Part shown: positions 25,505 to 35,747 of the stretch, piece after piece
Numbering within the stretch: the first letter of the stretch is position 1
Layout: each line of letters starts with the position of its first letter
Assembly: GCA_016342345.1 (NCBI GenBank)
Contig: JAEINO010000012.1
Span: forward strand, 1-64,000
Source: Pseudodesulfovibrio sp.
GTDB taxonomy: Bacteria; Desulfobacterota; Desulfovibrionia; Desulfovibrionales; Desulfovibrionaceae
DNA: 64,000 nt
Direction: 5' to 3'
Translations under genes and position numbers: made by a program
The notes under the pieces: generated by a model
Told to the model about the DNA's origin: nothing
Databases searched by the model: none
What the model saw: the letters and a program-made list of their open reading frames with translations, nothing else

Positions 25505-27407
25505 TCAGGTGCTCCATATTTCAGACTCCGCTTCCGGAGGTCGTGATGTGTCAGCCGATGTTGTGTTGCTTGATTTGGAGCCGGGCGAATCCAGCGATGA
25601 TTCAGCTCTAACCCTGCAAGAGTATTTTGTTGCAAATGGTGGGGCGCTGGACTTCTTTTCGACAGCAAAAGAACTGTTCATGCAGTGGGCTGAAGAGTCG
25701 CGTTTCATCGAGCAGGCGACAATTGATGGGCACTCATTGCTGTGCCCTCTCAGATGGTTTTTTTACCAGCAAATGAAGAGCCTCGTTCAGAAAGTCGAGG
25801 TCCTTCATTTCGCCATTTCCCACCTGCGCCCGGCTCGCGTTGTCGTCAGTTCGTCGGGCACTTTCTTGCCGCATTTGATTGAGCAGATATGCAAACAGGA
25901 GAATATCGACTTTATCGTGTCCTCATCAGTACCTGTTGCGCAGAGTGTTGCGAGTCGTCTGATGCGCGGCCAGTTGACCTGGCCGGAGTTGAAGCGAGCA
26001 GTGATTCTTAAATGGCATAACGTCTTTACTCATAGCATCACTCCCAAGGTGGCTCGAGTTATTTCGCGACATTTCGGGGCAATCAAATTTGGCCTTTATA
26101 GGAAGTTGCGCGGCACCCCTTCCGTCCTGTTTGTTTCGACCGTTTCCAACTGGCAGAAGGAATTCGGGGAGAATGGGGTGTGTCGGGAAGTCATTCTGGG
26201 CAAGCTTATTGATTCCTGTCGGGAGAATGGCAAGAGTCCTGCCGTGCTGTCGCTGACAGACGACCCCGACAAAGTTTTTCTCTCGAGTCTGACCTATCCG
26301 TTGTCGACGATTCCTTGGGACGCGATCCCTGCCTGTGAGGGCGATGATGCAGAAACGGGTGGTGGAGACTTGGCTCAGAGCATACACAAGTGGGCACAGT
26401 CTTCCGAGGCAAAAGGCCCGCTGAAATACAGAGGCGTTGATTTATCGTCCCTGCTACTCAATGGTTTTGCCGATTCAATGATCTCTTTTGCCGCCCGGGA
26501 AAAGAGGGAACTCGCCAGAAGCAGGCAGTGGCTGGAGGCGATGTCCCCTGAGCGGGTTGTTCTTATAGGGGAACTTTCTTCAGCTGTCTCGATGGTTATC
26601 GCCGCCTCACAAGTAGGGATACCGACGGTTGGTGTCAGTCATGCCGTCATTTATCCGAACAATACTATCTACTCCTACTCGAAGAGGGAGGACACTAGAT
26701 TGGTGCCTCAATGTTCCAAGTTTTGTGTCTGGGGGAAGTATGAAAAGGAACTCGTGACTGGAGAGTTCGGTTTTTTTGCCCCGGATGATGTGCATGTTAT
26801 CGGCTCCCCCAAAAGGAAACCCCAAGAGACTGCTGGGGTCCGAGAGGTTCTTAGCATAGATTCCGACCTGCCTATTGCTTTGTGTACATCCAACAATCGG
26901 CATCATAATTTTGCGCAATTTTTCATGAGGGAGTGGGCTCCCTGTAAGGATGAGTACTACCTTGTGGTCAAAATGCATCCCCGAGAGGTTAACTGCGGAC
27001 AGTTTCAACGCTGGGCAGAGTTCTACGGGATTAAAAATGTTAAGATAATAAAGAATTTTGACACGTTGGCTTTGCTGTCAGAGTGTGCGATCCATCTTTC
27101 GTTCAGCACGACGGTCATCATCGAGGCTGCGTGGCTTGGCGTACCGACCATCCTGATTGACGGCGGTCTGAAAAACGATTTGCTGGAGGCCGTTGATATG
27201 GGGGTCGCCTATTATCTGAGTGAGTATGCTGATTTGCCTGCTGCTATCGGAAGCGTGCTTGCGGATGGTGCGGTGGAAGAATTTGAGAGAAACAGGCGGT
27301 CCTTCGTCGAGAAGCGATTCGAGGCGGAGATGTCTCCTGAAGAGATGATGGAAAGAGTGTTAACGGACCGCGTTGCTGAATATTCAGTTCAGCAGTCAGT
27401 TAAATAA
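25497..27407 (+). CDS. large GT-B-like surface carbohydrate biosynthesis protein
   Basis: A 636-residue protein from ATG 25497. Its C-terminal half looks like the donor domain of a GT-B or CDP-glycerol transferase-like fold (KMHPREVNCGQFQRW, LHLSFSTTVIIEAAWLG-type segment, TILIDGG). The N-terminal half is unlike standard transferases and includes VVVSSSGTFLPHLIEQI. No exact family can be named by eye, and the donor is unknown. It is cotranscribed with the acetyltransferase and a GT4 enzyme. Confidence 0.55.
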   Translation: MASQVLHISDSASGGRDVSADVVLLDLEPGESSDDSALTLQEYFVANGGALDFFSTAKELFMQWAEESRFIEQATIDGHSLLCPLRWFFYQQMKSLVQKVEVLHFAISHLRPARVVVSSSGTFLPHLIEQICKQENIDFIVSSSVPVAQSVASRLMRGQLTWPELKRAVILKWHNVFTHSITPKVARVISRHFGAIKFGLYRKLRGTPSVLFVSTVSNWQKEFGENGVCREVILGKLIDSCRENGKSPAVLSLTDDPDKVFLSSLTYPLSTIPWDAIPACEGDDAETGGGDLAQSIHKWAQSSEAKGPLKYRGVDLSSLLLNGFADSMISFAAREKRELARSRQWLEAMSPERVVLIGELSSAVSMVIAASQVGIPTVGVSHAVIYPNNTIYSYSKREDTRLVPQCSKFCVWGKYEKELVTGEFGFFAPDDVHVIGSPKRKPQETAGVREVLSIDSDLPIALCTSNNRHHNFAQFFMREWAPCKDEYYLVVKMHPREVNCGQFQRWAEFYGIKNVKIIKNFDTLALLSECAIHLSFSTTVIIEAAWLGVPTILIDGGLKNDLLEAVDMGVAYYLSEYADLPAAIGSVLADGAVEEFERNRRSFVEKRFEAEMSPEEMMERVLTDRVAEYSVQQSVK

Positions 27408-27421
27408 TTGGTGAGTAGGTT

Positions 27422-28633
27422 ATGAAGCGAGTCTTGAATTGTATATGGGATTGGGGCCTCTGGTTTCGTCAACGGAAACTGGCACGCGCTCTTGCGGCTC
27501 AAGGCTGGCAAGTTGATGCAGTCCTTTATGAAGATACGGATACTCCGTGGTCATGGGGTGAGGTCTATCGAGTTCCGCGGCCTGTTATTCGGTACAGCAT
27601 TGCTGATCGGATTGCGGGGCGTTTACGCCTTCTGGCAGGGCGTCCTGTTCCATTATATGATGCTTTCCGAGTCCCCGTGCTCAAAGACCTGCTTGGTAAG
27701 GAACAGTACGACGTAGTGCAGTGGAATTACTTGGCGGAAGCAAGTGAAGCCGCAGATATTGCTCATAGGACTGGCAGTGCATTTGTTTTGGACTTGCAGG
27801 AAAACTACCCGTATAATTATTGGAGCGCAGGACGCGACCTCGGCGAAGTTGGGTTGCGATATGATTTGTCGCGCTGGCTCCAGTATGAATGTGAGGCTGT
27901 AAGCAAGTCTGACTCCGTGAACGTCTCGGTTCAGGAGATGTCTCAGCGGCTGGTGGGTATGCACTATACCGATCCTGACAAGATTTTCAGTGTTCAGAAT
28001 ACCGAGCATGAAGAAACATGGGCCGATGTACCTAAAAATCAAGACCTGCAAGACCGTTTCGGAGGCCACACTGTTGGCCTCTATGTGGGATCATGCAGTC
28101 GGCATCGTGGGTTGGATGTTGTCATCAGGGCCATGGGGCAGGTCAGGGATCAGCTTGGTGATTTTGTTTTTGTGGTGGTTGGTGCAGGTCCTTCTGTTGA
28201 TGAATGCAAACAGTTGGCCGAAAAACTTGGTGTTGCTGATCGAGTCAGTTTTGAGGGTTGGAAAGATTTCGCGGCATCACAGTCATACTACCACGTGGCA
28301 GATTTCGGGATAATTCCACACCACAAATATGGGCAAACGGACAATACTGTCCCGCACAAGTTGTACCAGAATTTCATCATGGGCAAGCCGGTTCTTGTGA
28401 GTAGCTGTCATTCTCTATTGCGGATCATGATGGAGTCTGAAGCCGGGTTGATCTTCGAGGCGGGGAATCATCATTCTGCCGCACGGGAGTTGTTGTCCTT
28501 GATACAAGGAAAGCAGGCGTCATCTTTCGCCGCCAATGCTCTGCAAGCGATGCAGGGAGATTTGGGGTGGGGAGTCATGGCTGAGAGTGTAGGAAGATCT
28601 TTCAATTACGCACTCAATGGCAATAAGTCATAA
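27422..28633 (+). CDS. GT4 family glycosyltransferase
   Basis: A 403-residue GT-B protein. The N-terminal acceptor domain begins RVLNCIWDWGLWFRQRKLA. The donor domain holds GLYVGSCSRHRGLDVVIRAM, VVVGAGPS and a shortened E-x7-E region (MESEAGLIFEAGNHHSAARE). It acts on the cytoplasmic face on a lipid-linked glycan. The sugar is unknown. Confidence 0.85.
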   Translation: MKRVLNCIWDWGLWFRQRKLARALAAQGWQVDAVLYEDTDTPWSWGEVYRVPRPVIRYSIADRIAGRLRLLAGRPVPLYDAFRVPVLKDLLGKEQYDVVQWNYLAEASEAADIAHRTGSAFVLDLQENYPYNYWSAGRDLGEVGLRYDLSRWLQYECEAVSKSDSVNVSVQEMSQRLVGMHYTDPDKIFSVQNTEHEETWADVPKNQDLQDRFGGHTVGLYVGSCSRHRGLDVVIRAMGQVRDQLGDFVFVVVGAGPSVDECKQLAEKLGVADRVSFEGWKDFAASQSYYHVADFGIIPHHKYGQTDNTVPHKLYQNFIMGKPVLVSSCHSLLRIMMESEAGLIFEAGNHHSAARELLSLIQGKQASSFAANALQAMQGDLGWGVMAESVGRSFNYALNGNKS

Positions 28634-28660
28634 ACACCAAATAGAAGTCATAGTGAAATC

Positions 28661-29626
28661 ATGAAGAGAGTCGACGGCAAAATTGCGTACATCACAGGCG
28701 GAGCTGGCTCCATTGGTTGCAACCTTATCCGGTTGTTGCTTGAGGAAGGCGCCGAAAAAATCCACATCGTGGACAATCTCTCATCTGGTCGGCATGAGTT
28801 CATTCCAGACGATCCGCGAATTTCATTTGAAGAGCTTGATATAGCTGATACTCTTGGCGTTGATAAATCACTCACGTCATGTCAGCCTGATTACATTTTT
28901 CATCTTGCTGCCAATTTTGCGAATCAGAATTCTGTGGACCACCCTTATCTGGACATCCAGAGTAACATTATCGGGACTCTGAATATTCTGGAAGCAGCGA
29001 AGAAGCTCCCAAATCTCAAGAAGATCGTCTACACATCTTCTTCGTGTGTTTACGGCAGTCAGGAAGTCATGGCGGAAACCAATTTGGTTTATCCGCATGA
29101 GACTCCGTATGCGATCAACAAGCTCGCTGCAGAGATGTATGTCATGCACTATGCCACGCTATATGGCCTTCCAGGCTTATCCGTACGTCTTTTTAATTCC
29201 TATGGTCCGTATGAGGCTGCCGGGGAATATCGTAATGTGATTCCGAACTTTATCCACAAGGCGTTGCATGGCGAGGAACTGGTGATCACTGGAACAGGGG
29301 AAGAGACCAGAGATTTTGTGTTTGTCATGGACTCGGCTGAACTGATGTGCAAGATGGCACTGTCTGATATTGGGGATGGTAGTTATTATAATTCCGGGGG
29401 AGGGAGGGAGACAACAATTGGCGAGTTGGCAACCACCATCTTGAGGCTCACCGGTTCCAAATCTGTTTTGCGCTATACCAAACCGAGAGTTTGGGATGGC
29501 ATTAAACGCCGCGTCTCGGATACGTCTAAAACACGGAATACTTTTGATTTCGTTCCTCGTTTTTCTCTCGAAGAGGGGATGAAAATAACCGTCGATTGGC
29601 ACCAGCGCTGCCTCGATGAGAATTAA
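28661..29626 (+). CDS. NAD-dependent sugar epimerase/dehydratase (GalE-like SDR)
   Basis: A 321-residue extended SDR. The Rossmann loop GGAGSIG (~14-20), the SSSCVYG segment and the YAINK catalytic pair (YxxxK) are present. Such enzymes epimerise, dehydrate or decarboxylate NDP-sugars, and GalE-like C4 epimerisation is most common for this layout. It could also be the missing dehydratase of the pathway; the motifs by eye do not settle it. Confidence 0.82.
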   Translation: MKRVDGKIAYITGGAGSIGCNLIRLLLEEGAEKIHIVDNLSSGRHEFIPDDPRISFEELDIADTLGVDKSLTSCQPDYIFHLAANFANQNSVDHPYLDIQSNIIGTLNILEAAKKLPNLKKIVYTSSSCVYGSQEVMAETNLVYPHETPYAINKLAAEMYVMHYATLYGLPGLSVRLFNSYGPYEAAGEYRNVIPNFIHKALHGEELVITGTGEETRDFVFVMDSAELMCKMALSDIGDGSYYNSGGGRETTIGELATTILRLTGSKSVLRYTKPRVWDGIKRRVSDTSKTRNTFDFVPRFSLEEGMKITVDWHQRCLDEN

Positions 29627-29640
29627 GGTTGATTAAGAGA

Positions 29641-30741
29641 ATGCGCAGCAGTTTTCAGATGGTGACGCCAGTCTCCTCAACCTCATCTTTCGATACCTGG
29701 ATTTGGCAGACTGAGTCATGGCAGTCCCTTTGGAAAGCCTACGGTATGAATGCGTGGACGGTCGGGCTAGCAGAGGGTGACGATTTACGAAGCTATGCCT
29801 TGTTGCAGGAGAGTTCGCCGCTTACCATGTCTACCTACTGGGGACGGTCAGCCCACTGGGTGGACCGTTTGACTATCAAGGGATTTAAATCACTTGAGGT
29901 TCTTAATGGTCCTGTGGTTCTCAATCCAGAAGTAGCAGAAGATATCCACCAAGCTTTCAGTGAGTATTTGGCATCCTTGCAAGACAAGCAGAGGTATTAC
30001 TCCGTTGTCGTCCGGCCAACCTACTTTTCCGAAGGCCCATCACTGGAGGCACTGGAAACGATCTATGGAAGCCATGGATTCGTGGCGGAAAGGCATCATA
30101 CATTTGTGGCCCGTACCTCCGGATCGTTGGGTGAGATCAGAAAACGGATCGCTTCAAAACGGCGCACTAAGGTCAATAAAGCCCGAAGGGAAGGGGTGAT
30201 CGTTGATGCCGTCTCTGGTCATGAGGGAGTCGAGCGTTATTGGAAAGTGCGTTGTGAAAACTGGAAACGGAATGGGCAGGAAATTGTCCCTCTGAAACAT
30301 TTTATTGATACGTGGGATGTCTTGTGGCGCGATAGCGCTACCCAGATATTCATTGCCAGAAAAGATGATCATGACCTGGCTGCGCAGACTTTGTTTACAT
30401 GTGGCAAGGACATTGCTTTGGTTGGCGTGGCTGTTAGCGATTATTCCATCAGTAACTCTTTGCCCGGTAATGACTATTTGCAATGGTATGTTCTCAAGTG
30501 GGCGCATGAAAATGGTTTTGCCAATGTCGATTATGTAGGTGCTACACCGGACACCGATGACCCGAAATTACGAGGTATTCATAGCTTCAAGAAAAGCTGG
30601 GGCGGTGAGTTGATCGAGCATGTCGTGTTTAGGAGGGTTCGGAACAATTTGTTGTCTCGGTTGAAGCAACTTTTGGACGATCCGGTCCTTGCAGCAAAGG
30701 CCCTCATTCGTCGAGCACGTCAAATGATGGGGAGGGGCTAG
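29641..30741 (+). CDS. FemAB/GNAT-like acyltransferase
   Basis: A 366-residue protein from ATG 29641 (a TTG at 29629 is also in frame). The pattern of two GNAT-like lobes joined by a basic stretch (RKRIASKRRTKVNKARREG) followed by WKVRCENWKRNGQ matches FemAB-type proteins found in polysaccharide clusters (PEP-CTERM/FemAB group). It probably adds an amino acid or acyl group to a sugar amine. The C-terminus is basic. It begins 14 bases after the epimerase gene. Confidence 0.72.
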   Translation: MRSSFQMVTPVSSTSSFDTWIWQTESWQSLWKAYGMNAWTVGLAEGDDLRSYALLQESSPLTMSTYWGRSAHWVDRLTIKGFKSLEVLNGPVVLNPEVAEDIHQAFSEYLASLQDKQRYYSVVVRPTYFSEGPSLEALETIYGSHGFVAERHHTFVARTSGSLGEIRKRIASKRRTKVNKARREGVIVDAVSGHEGVERYWKVRCENWKRNGQEIVPLKHFIDTWDVLWRDSATQIFIARKDDHDLAAQTLFTCGKDIALVGVAVSDYSISNSLPGNDYLQWYVLKWAHENGFANVDYVGATPDTDDPKLRGIHSFKKSWGGELIEHVVFRRVRNNLLSRLKQLLDDPVLAAKALIRRARQMMGRG

Positions 30742-30742
30742 A

Positions 30743-31909
30743 ATGTCCTCCCTGCTGGTTGTGATACCCGATGCCTTGTCCCATTTGATTTCAAAAGGTG
30801 AGATTACCCCTCGTTACTATAACCCGGGTGATTTGTTTGATGATGTGCATGTTCTTATGATCAACAATGATCGCCCTGACGCTACAATGCTTAAAGGACT
30901 CGTGGGAAGTGCCAATCTCCATTTGCACAATCTGCCAATCCCACCGGGACGTTTTTTTCACAAAACCTTGGGATGGAGGCCGTTTCTTCTTCGCTCTTGG
31001 GCATCAGAAGCGGTGGTTCTGGCAAAGCAAATTAAGCCTTCTCTTGTGCGTGCATACAGCAATAATTTGAATGGCTATGTAGCCTCTGAAATCAAACGAG
31101 TTCTGGGTATACCGTACCTTTTGTCTCTCCACACCCGGCCTGATGAGAATCGGGAGAGGTGGACACAAGGATGGAAAAGCAAGGTGTTCGCAAACGCTAT
31201 GCGCAGTGTTGAAGCAACATCCATTGAAAATGCGGACGTAGTGCTGCCTGTGTATGAATCAATCTTGCGTTATACTGAGCAATACAAAAATCCGAACATT
31301 GTGGTCGCGTATAACGCTGTGAGTCTACAAGGCATAACTGGAAAAAAGAATTATGCTTTGGGGACCCCTCCACGAATATTAACGGTTGGCAATCTGATGC
31401 TAGGAAAATGCCCGGACAATCTGATTTTGGCCCTGCACCACCTGGAAAGGTGTCAGTTGGATGTTATTGGCAAGGGTGAGAAAGCGGAGTACTTGAAAAG
31501 CCTTGCACAGGCGGAAGGTCTCGCAGATAGAGTGAATTTTATCTCGTCCAAGCCTAACCACGCGATATGTTCGGCAATGTATGAGTATGATATTTTTGCG
31601 TCCCATTGCGACTATGACGGTATACCTAAGGCGGTTATGGAACCTATGCTTGCGGGATTGCCTGTCGTGGTAAACCGGAGAGAAGGTGAGCAAGTACCTG
31701 AGTATGTGGATGGCAAGAATCTCATTCTCGTCAACAATACTCCTCAAGGGTACGCCTCGGCTCTGCAAAGACTACTTGGAGATGATGTTCTCCGAAAAGA
31801 GTTGGGACAGGGGGCCAGAATGTTTGCAAGAAAGTGTTTTGATCCTGAGATAGCGGAAAGAAAAGTCGTTGAAATATCAGAGAAAGTGATTGCTGGTAAG
31901 AGGACATAA
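30743..31909 (+). CDS. GT4 family glycosyltransferase
   Basis: A 388-residue GT-B protein with the donor-domain segments ILTVGNLMLGKCPDNLI, LDVIGKGEKAEYLKSL, DRVNFI and YDIFASHCDYDGIPKAVMEP, the last carrying the E-x7-E catalytic region with GLPVVV. It begins one base after the preceding stop. Confidence 0.87.
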   Translation: MSSLLVVIPDALSHLISKGEITPRYYNPGDLFDDVHVLMINNDRPDATMLKGLVGSANLHLHNLPIPPGRFFHKTLGWRPFLLRSWASEAVVLAKQIKPSLVRAYSNNLNGYVASEIKRVLGIPYLLSLHTRPDENRERWTQGWKSKVFANAMRSVEATSIENADVVLPVYESILRYTEQYKNPNIVVAYNAVSLQGITGKKNYALGTPPRILTVGNLMLGKCPDNLILALHHLERCQLDVIGKGEKAEYLKSLAQAEGLADRVNFISSKPNHAICSAMYEYDIFASHCDYDGIPKAVMEPMLAGLPVVVNRREGEQVPEYVDGKNLILVNNTPQGYASALQRLLGDDVLRKELGQGARMFARKCFDPEIAERKVVEISEKVIAGKRT

Positions 31910-31913
31910 AACG

Positions 31914-33017
31914 ATGAAAAAAAAGATACTCCATCTTGTCGCGGCGGCACGGCCCAACTTCATGAAGGTGGCCCCTCTTTACCATGCGCTTTCCCGTGAA
32001 GAGTGGTGCCAGCCCATGCTTATCCATACCGGACAGCACTATGATTCATCCATGTCACAGACTTTTCTGGATGACCTCGGCCTTCCTAAACCAGACGTTA
32101 ATCTTGGGGTCGGATCCGGACCCCATGGTGCTCAGACCGGCCGGGTGATGGAGGCATATGAAGCTGTGTGCCTCAGAGATCGTCCTGATTGGACTGTTGT
32201 GGTTGGCGATGTCAATTCAACAATGGCATGCACTTTGGCAGCCAAAAAACTCACAATCCCAGTGGCCCATCTTGAGGCGGGACTGCGAAGTTTTGATAGG
32301 TCAATGCCGGAAGAAATCAACCGGATCGTGACCGATTCAGTGAGCGATTTGCTTTTAACGCCATCCTTTGATGGCGACCAGAATCTCCTGCGCGAAGGTG
32401 TGGATGCAGAAAAAATAATTCGGGTCGGCAACATCATGATCGATTCTTTTGAGATGCTCCGTAGCACGATTGATTCCCGCAAGGCCTTCGAGCGATTTGA
32501 CCTGGTACCGAGTGAGTACGGGGTAGTGACTATCCATCGACCTGCAAATGTTGATAATCCGGAAATTCTCAAGTCGATTAGTGAAGTGCTGCTTTCTGTT
32601 TCTGAAAAAACAATGCTGTTTTTTTCGGTGCATCCTAGGACGGCGGCCCAAATGAAAGATAGCGGTATTATGGCAGCGCTTGATGCTGCGCCGGGGATCG
32701 TCGTGAGCGAGCCTGTCGGGTATTGCGATTTCATGAGTTTGGTGCAGGCTTCTCGTCTGGTCCTGACTGATTCCGGTGGACTTCAGGAGGAGACTTCGTA
32801 CCTGCGCATCCCATGCATAACTCTTCGGGAAAACACCGAACGGCCGGTTACTGTGACCAAGGGGACCAATAAGCTTGCTACGCTTCCTGAAGTGGCAGGG
32901 CTGTTTGATGAAATCCTTGGAGACCAATGGAGCAAGGGCGAACGGATAGATCTTTGGGATGGGGAGACCGCAGCAAGGACCGTGTCCTGCTTTAGGAAGT
33001 TGTTTTCAATAGAATAG
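31914..33017 (+). CDS. wecB: UDP-GlcNAc 2-epimerase (non-hydrolysing), WecB/WbpI family, copy 1
   Basis: A 367-residue enzyme from ATG 31914 (AGAGGA upstream). Motifs: ARPNFMKVAPLYHAL, TGQHYD, VVGDVNSTMA, HLEAGLRSFD, PEEINRI, HRPANVDN and the C-terminal TDSGGLQEE. It interconverts C2 epimers of UDP-HexNAc in the cytoplasm, supplying ManNAc-type donors. In clusters with fused WbpB/D-like enzymes the WbpI branch acts on diacetylated uronic acids, which may apply here. A second homologue is at 37904. Confidence 0.92.
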   Translation: MKKKILHLVAAARPNFMKVAPLYHALSREEWCQPMLIHTGQHYDSSMSQTFLDDLGLPKPDVNLGVGSGPHGAQTGRVMEAYEAVCLRDRPDWTVVVGDVNSTMACTLAAKKLTIPVAHLEAGLRSFDRSMPEEINRIVTDSVSDLLLTPSFDGDQNLLREGVDAEKIIRVGNIMIDSFEMLRSTIDSRKAFERFDLVPSEYGVVTIHRPANVDNPEILKSISEVLLSVSEKTMLFFSVHPRTAAQMKDSGIMAALDAAPGIVVSEPVGYCDFMSLVQASRLVLTDSGGLQEETSYLRIPCITLRENTERPVTVTKGTNKLATLPEVAGLFDEILGDQWSKGERIDLWDGETAARTVSCFRKLFSIE

Positions 33018-33032
33018 TATTTGGAGAGTGAT

Positions 33033-33890
33033 ATGGGTGCCGTATATATACATGTAGGGTATGGAAGAACTGCTACGACATTCATGCAGAAACATGTTTT
33101 CCATCGCTTGAAAGGTATTCAGTATTTTAACAAGAAGGAATCTCTCTTTATCAAAAGCTATACCTTGAGCGGGGATGATAGGTTTAGAGAGAGAGCAATG
33201 GAACTTGAGATGGCGTGCGATGGGAAGCCCATGTTTTTTACGGATGAGGGTTTGATTGCACATTCTCCGTACAGTCAGCTTCCAAGACTCAAAGATATTT
33301 TTCCTGATGCTACGATCGTGCTTACTATCCGAAATCAGATGAGTTATCTGTACTCACGATATGCTCATGAGGTCACTAGAGGGTATTTAGGTCAGAAATA
33401 TTGGGATGTTCCTGAGTACTCAGAGTGGATAGGAATGAAGGGTGGTCTGCTGTCCGGATTGCTTTCATACAATATGATGTACGCGGCCATAAAAAAGTTG
33501 TTCACTGATGTTAGAGTCCTTTTCTTTGAAGAATATGTGAAGGACTGGTCTATTGTAGCTACTGGTTGCGATTGTGAGTTTGACAATCAAATACCCGTTG
33601 AAGCGGACAAAGATAAGAATGCTTCGGCGCACAAGATCAATGATGTAATAGACAGGTATAATCATGTGCACAGTGGTATATTGAGTGGATTGTTTTTTCG
33701 ATTGAACAGTGACTTTAGTAAATCCCGGCAGCCTATTAAGAGAGTTGAGTGCACACCTGAGGACATCCTCGATGCAAACGTTGCAGGATCGACCTTGCGT
33801 GATATTTATTTAAGAGAAAATATCCTATTTCAAGAGGCTCTTGGGCGAAATCTACCTCCTGCGTATTTTTGGAAGGGATTATCAGAGTGA
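33033..33890 (+). CDS. sulfotransferase-like protein 2
   Basis: A 285-residue protein from ATG 33033 (GGAGAG 6 bases upstream). VYIHVGYGRTATTFMQ is the 5'-phosphosulfate loop and IVLTIRNQMSYLYSRYAHEV the 3'-phosphate site. It is AT-richer than its neighbours. The target is probably a sugar hydroxyl of the same glycan. Confidence 0.75.
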   Translation: MGAVYIHVGYGRTATTFMQKHVFHRLKGIQYFNKKESLFIKSYTLSGDDRFRERAMELEMACDGKPMFFTDEGLIAHSPYSQLPRLKDIFPDATIVLTIRNQMSYLYSRYAHEVTRGYLGQKYWDVPEYSEWIGMKGGLLSGLLSYNMMYAAIKKLFTDVRVLFFEEYVKDWSIVATGCDCEFDNQIPVEADKDKNASAHKINDVIDRYNHVHSGILSGLFFRLNSDFSKSRQPIKRVECTPEDILDANVAGSTLRDIYLRENILFQEALGRNLPPAYFWKGLSE

Positions 33891-33905
33891 TGGGTATAGG
33901 TTAAT

Positions 33906-35714
33906 ATGAGAAAGATATTTATACTGAGCAGTATTTTTAGTGGAAAAGAGAAAAAGCAATTTTTCTTTCTCCTGTGCTTCACTGTTGTCGTGGCTCTGAT
34001 CCTTGCGACAGGTGTAGGGGCAGTACTTCCCCTTGTGAGTATGTTTGTCAATCCAGACTTGCTACTAAACAACGAATGGGGACACAGGATTTATACCCTT
34101 TTAGGGGGAGGCAGTCTCGATTCTTTTACCTTGAAGCTGCTTCTGGGCTATGGCGTTCTCTATGTTGTGATTCAACTGTCACTTGTGCTGTTGAACTTTT
34201 TTCAAAACTGGTTTGTGCAGAATTTACTCTATGAGTTCAGGACAAAGATACTGTCTGGATACTTGCAAAAGAAGTATGAATTTTTCTTAACCAAGAACAG
34301 TGCAATTCTTTTGACAAATACGGTCAATGAAACAGGAATATTCATCACAAGTCTCGTGATGAGTATTCTGAATGTTTTAACCAATTTATTTATACTGGTA
34401 ATTGTCGGAGTGGCGCTAGCTCTTGTCGATTATAGAGTTGCACTTTTCGCGTCGTTTGCTGGAGGGGGGCTGTTCTTTGCCGCAAACAAGTTGCTTAAGA
34501 ACCGAATTGACAGTTGGGGAAAACAGCGTGGCGATTTATTCTCACAGATTAATAAGACTGCTCATTTGGTTTTGACTGGTATAAATCTCATCAAAGTTCA
34601 TGATAGTGGAGATGCTTTTTTAGATAAGTTTCGCAGCCAGCAAAGGGACTATAAGGCCACGAGCATCAAGTATGGCACCGTGTCTGCTTCCTTTTCCCAT
34701 ATCGCTCATTTGTTAGTGTTTGGGGCAGGCTTAATGGCACTATTTATTTCCAAAGTGTATGGGTATAATCTTATTGGAGCCATGCCAAATCTCATTTTTT
34801 ACGGCGTTGGGTTCAGTCGTATATTTCCTGCCGCAGTTATACTGTTCAGTAGTGTGATGTCGATTCAATACTATTGGAATAGCTTTGAAAAAATTAAGGA
34901 AGCTGTCGTCGACATAGATTCATCTGAAATGCTGGAAGGATCCTCAAATGGCCTTCAACTGGAGGAATTAGCCCAATCCATAGAGACAGTGGGGCTTCAG
35001 TACGGTTATCCTCAGGCAGAGGCTCAAACTCTCAAGGGTGTGGATTTAAGTATTCGCAAACGCGAGCACGTTGCCTTTATCGGTAAGTCCGGATCGGGCA
35101 AAAGTACGCTGGTCAATCTTCTACTCGGTCTGACTGTTCCGTCCCATGGAACTATCACAGTTGATGGTGCTGAGCTGAATAACGATTCCATCATGAGTTG
35201 GCGTAAACAGATCGGGTATGTTCCGCAAGAAAACTTTCTTATAGATGGAACGTTTCGCGAGAATATTGCCTTTGGAATACCTACTGCCGAAATTGATGAA
35301 GAACGCCTTGTTGAGACTGTAAGGCAGGCACGCCTTGATGTGCTGGTAGGTAGGCATCCCGAGGGACTTGACACCGAGGTGGGAGAGCGCGGAGTACGTC
35401 TTTCAGGTGGAGAGCGGCAAAGGGTTTGTATTGCGAGAGCCTTGTACCGGAAACCCCAAGTGTTGATCATGGACGAACCTACAAGTGCCCTTGATCCGAT
35501 AACTGAAAGAGGAATCATCAATGATGTTTTGGAGTCAAACACGGAAATTACTATAATAATTGTAACCCATCGCCTGGCTTCGGTCAGGAGGTGTGATATG
35601 ATCTATTTATTTGAAGATGGCAAGGTCGAGTCTCGAGGTAAGTATCAAGATTTATTGGCTATATCAGAGAGATTTGAATCCATGGACAAGGTGGATGACG
35701 TACCCTCACGGTAG
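33906..35714 (+). CDS. ABC transporter, fused membrane and ATPase domains (MsbA/PglK-like flippase)
   Basis: 602 residues. The first ~330 contain six hydrophobic spans (LCFTVVVALILATGVGAVLP is the first). The ATPase has Walker A GKSGSGKST (~393), signature LSGGERQR (~499) and Walker B VLIMDEPTSA (~520) with the D-loop and a switch His in VTHR. It is the only exporter in the cluster and probably flips the lipid-linked oligosaccharide to the periplasm, as PglK/Wzk do. No Wzx or Wzy was seen. Confidence 0.9.
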   Translation: MRKIFILSSIFSGKEKKQFFFLLCFTVVVALILATGVGAVLPLVSMFVNPDLLLNNEWGHRIYTLLGGGSLDSFTLKLLLGYGVLYVVIQLSLVLLNFFQNWFVQNLLYEFRTKILSGYLQKKYEFFLTKNSAILLTNTVNETGIFITSLVMSILNVLTNLFILVIVGVALALVDYRVALFASFAGGGLFFAANKLLKNRIDSWGKQRGDLFSQINKTAHLVLTGINLIKVHDSGDAFLDKFRSQQRDYKATSIKYGTVSASFSHIAHLLVFGAGLMALFISKVYGYNLIGAMPNLIFYGVGFSRIFPAAVILFSSVMSIQYYWNSFEKIKEAVVDIDSSEMLEGSSNGLQLEELAQSIETVGLQYGYPQAEAQTLKGVDLSIRKREHVAFIGKSGSGKSTLVNLLLGLTVPSHGTITVDGAELNNDSIMSWRKQIGYVPQENFLIDGTFRENIAFGIPTAEIDEERLVETVRQARLDVLVGRHPEGLDTEVGERGVRLSGGERQRVCIARALYRKPQVLIMDEPTSALDPITERGIINDVLESNTEITIIIVTHRLASVRRCDMIYLFEDGKVESRGKYQDLLAISERFESMDKVDDVPSR

Positions 35715-35747
35715 TTGGCACTGGCACCCGTCAACGAGAGAATAATT

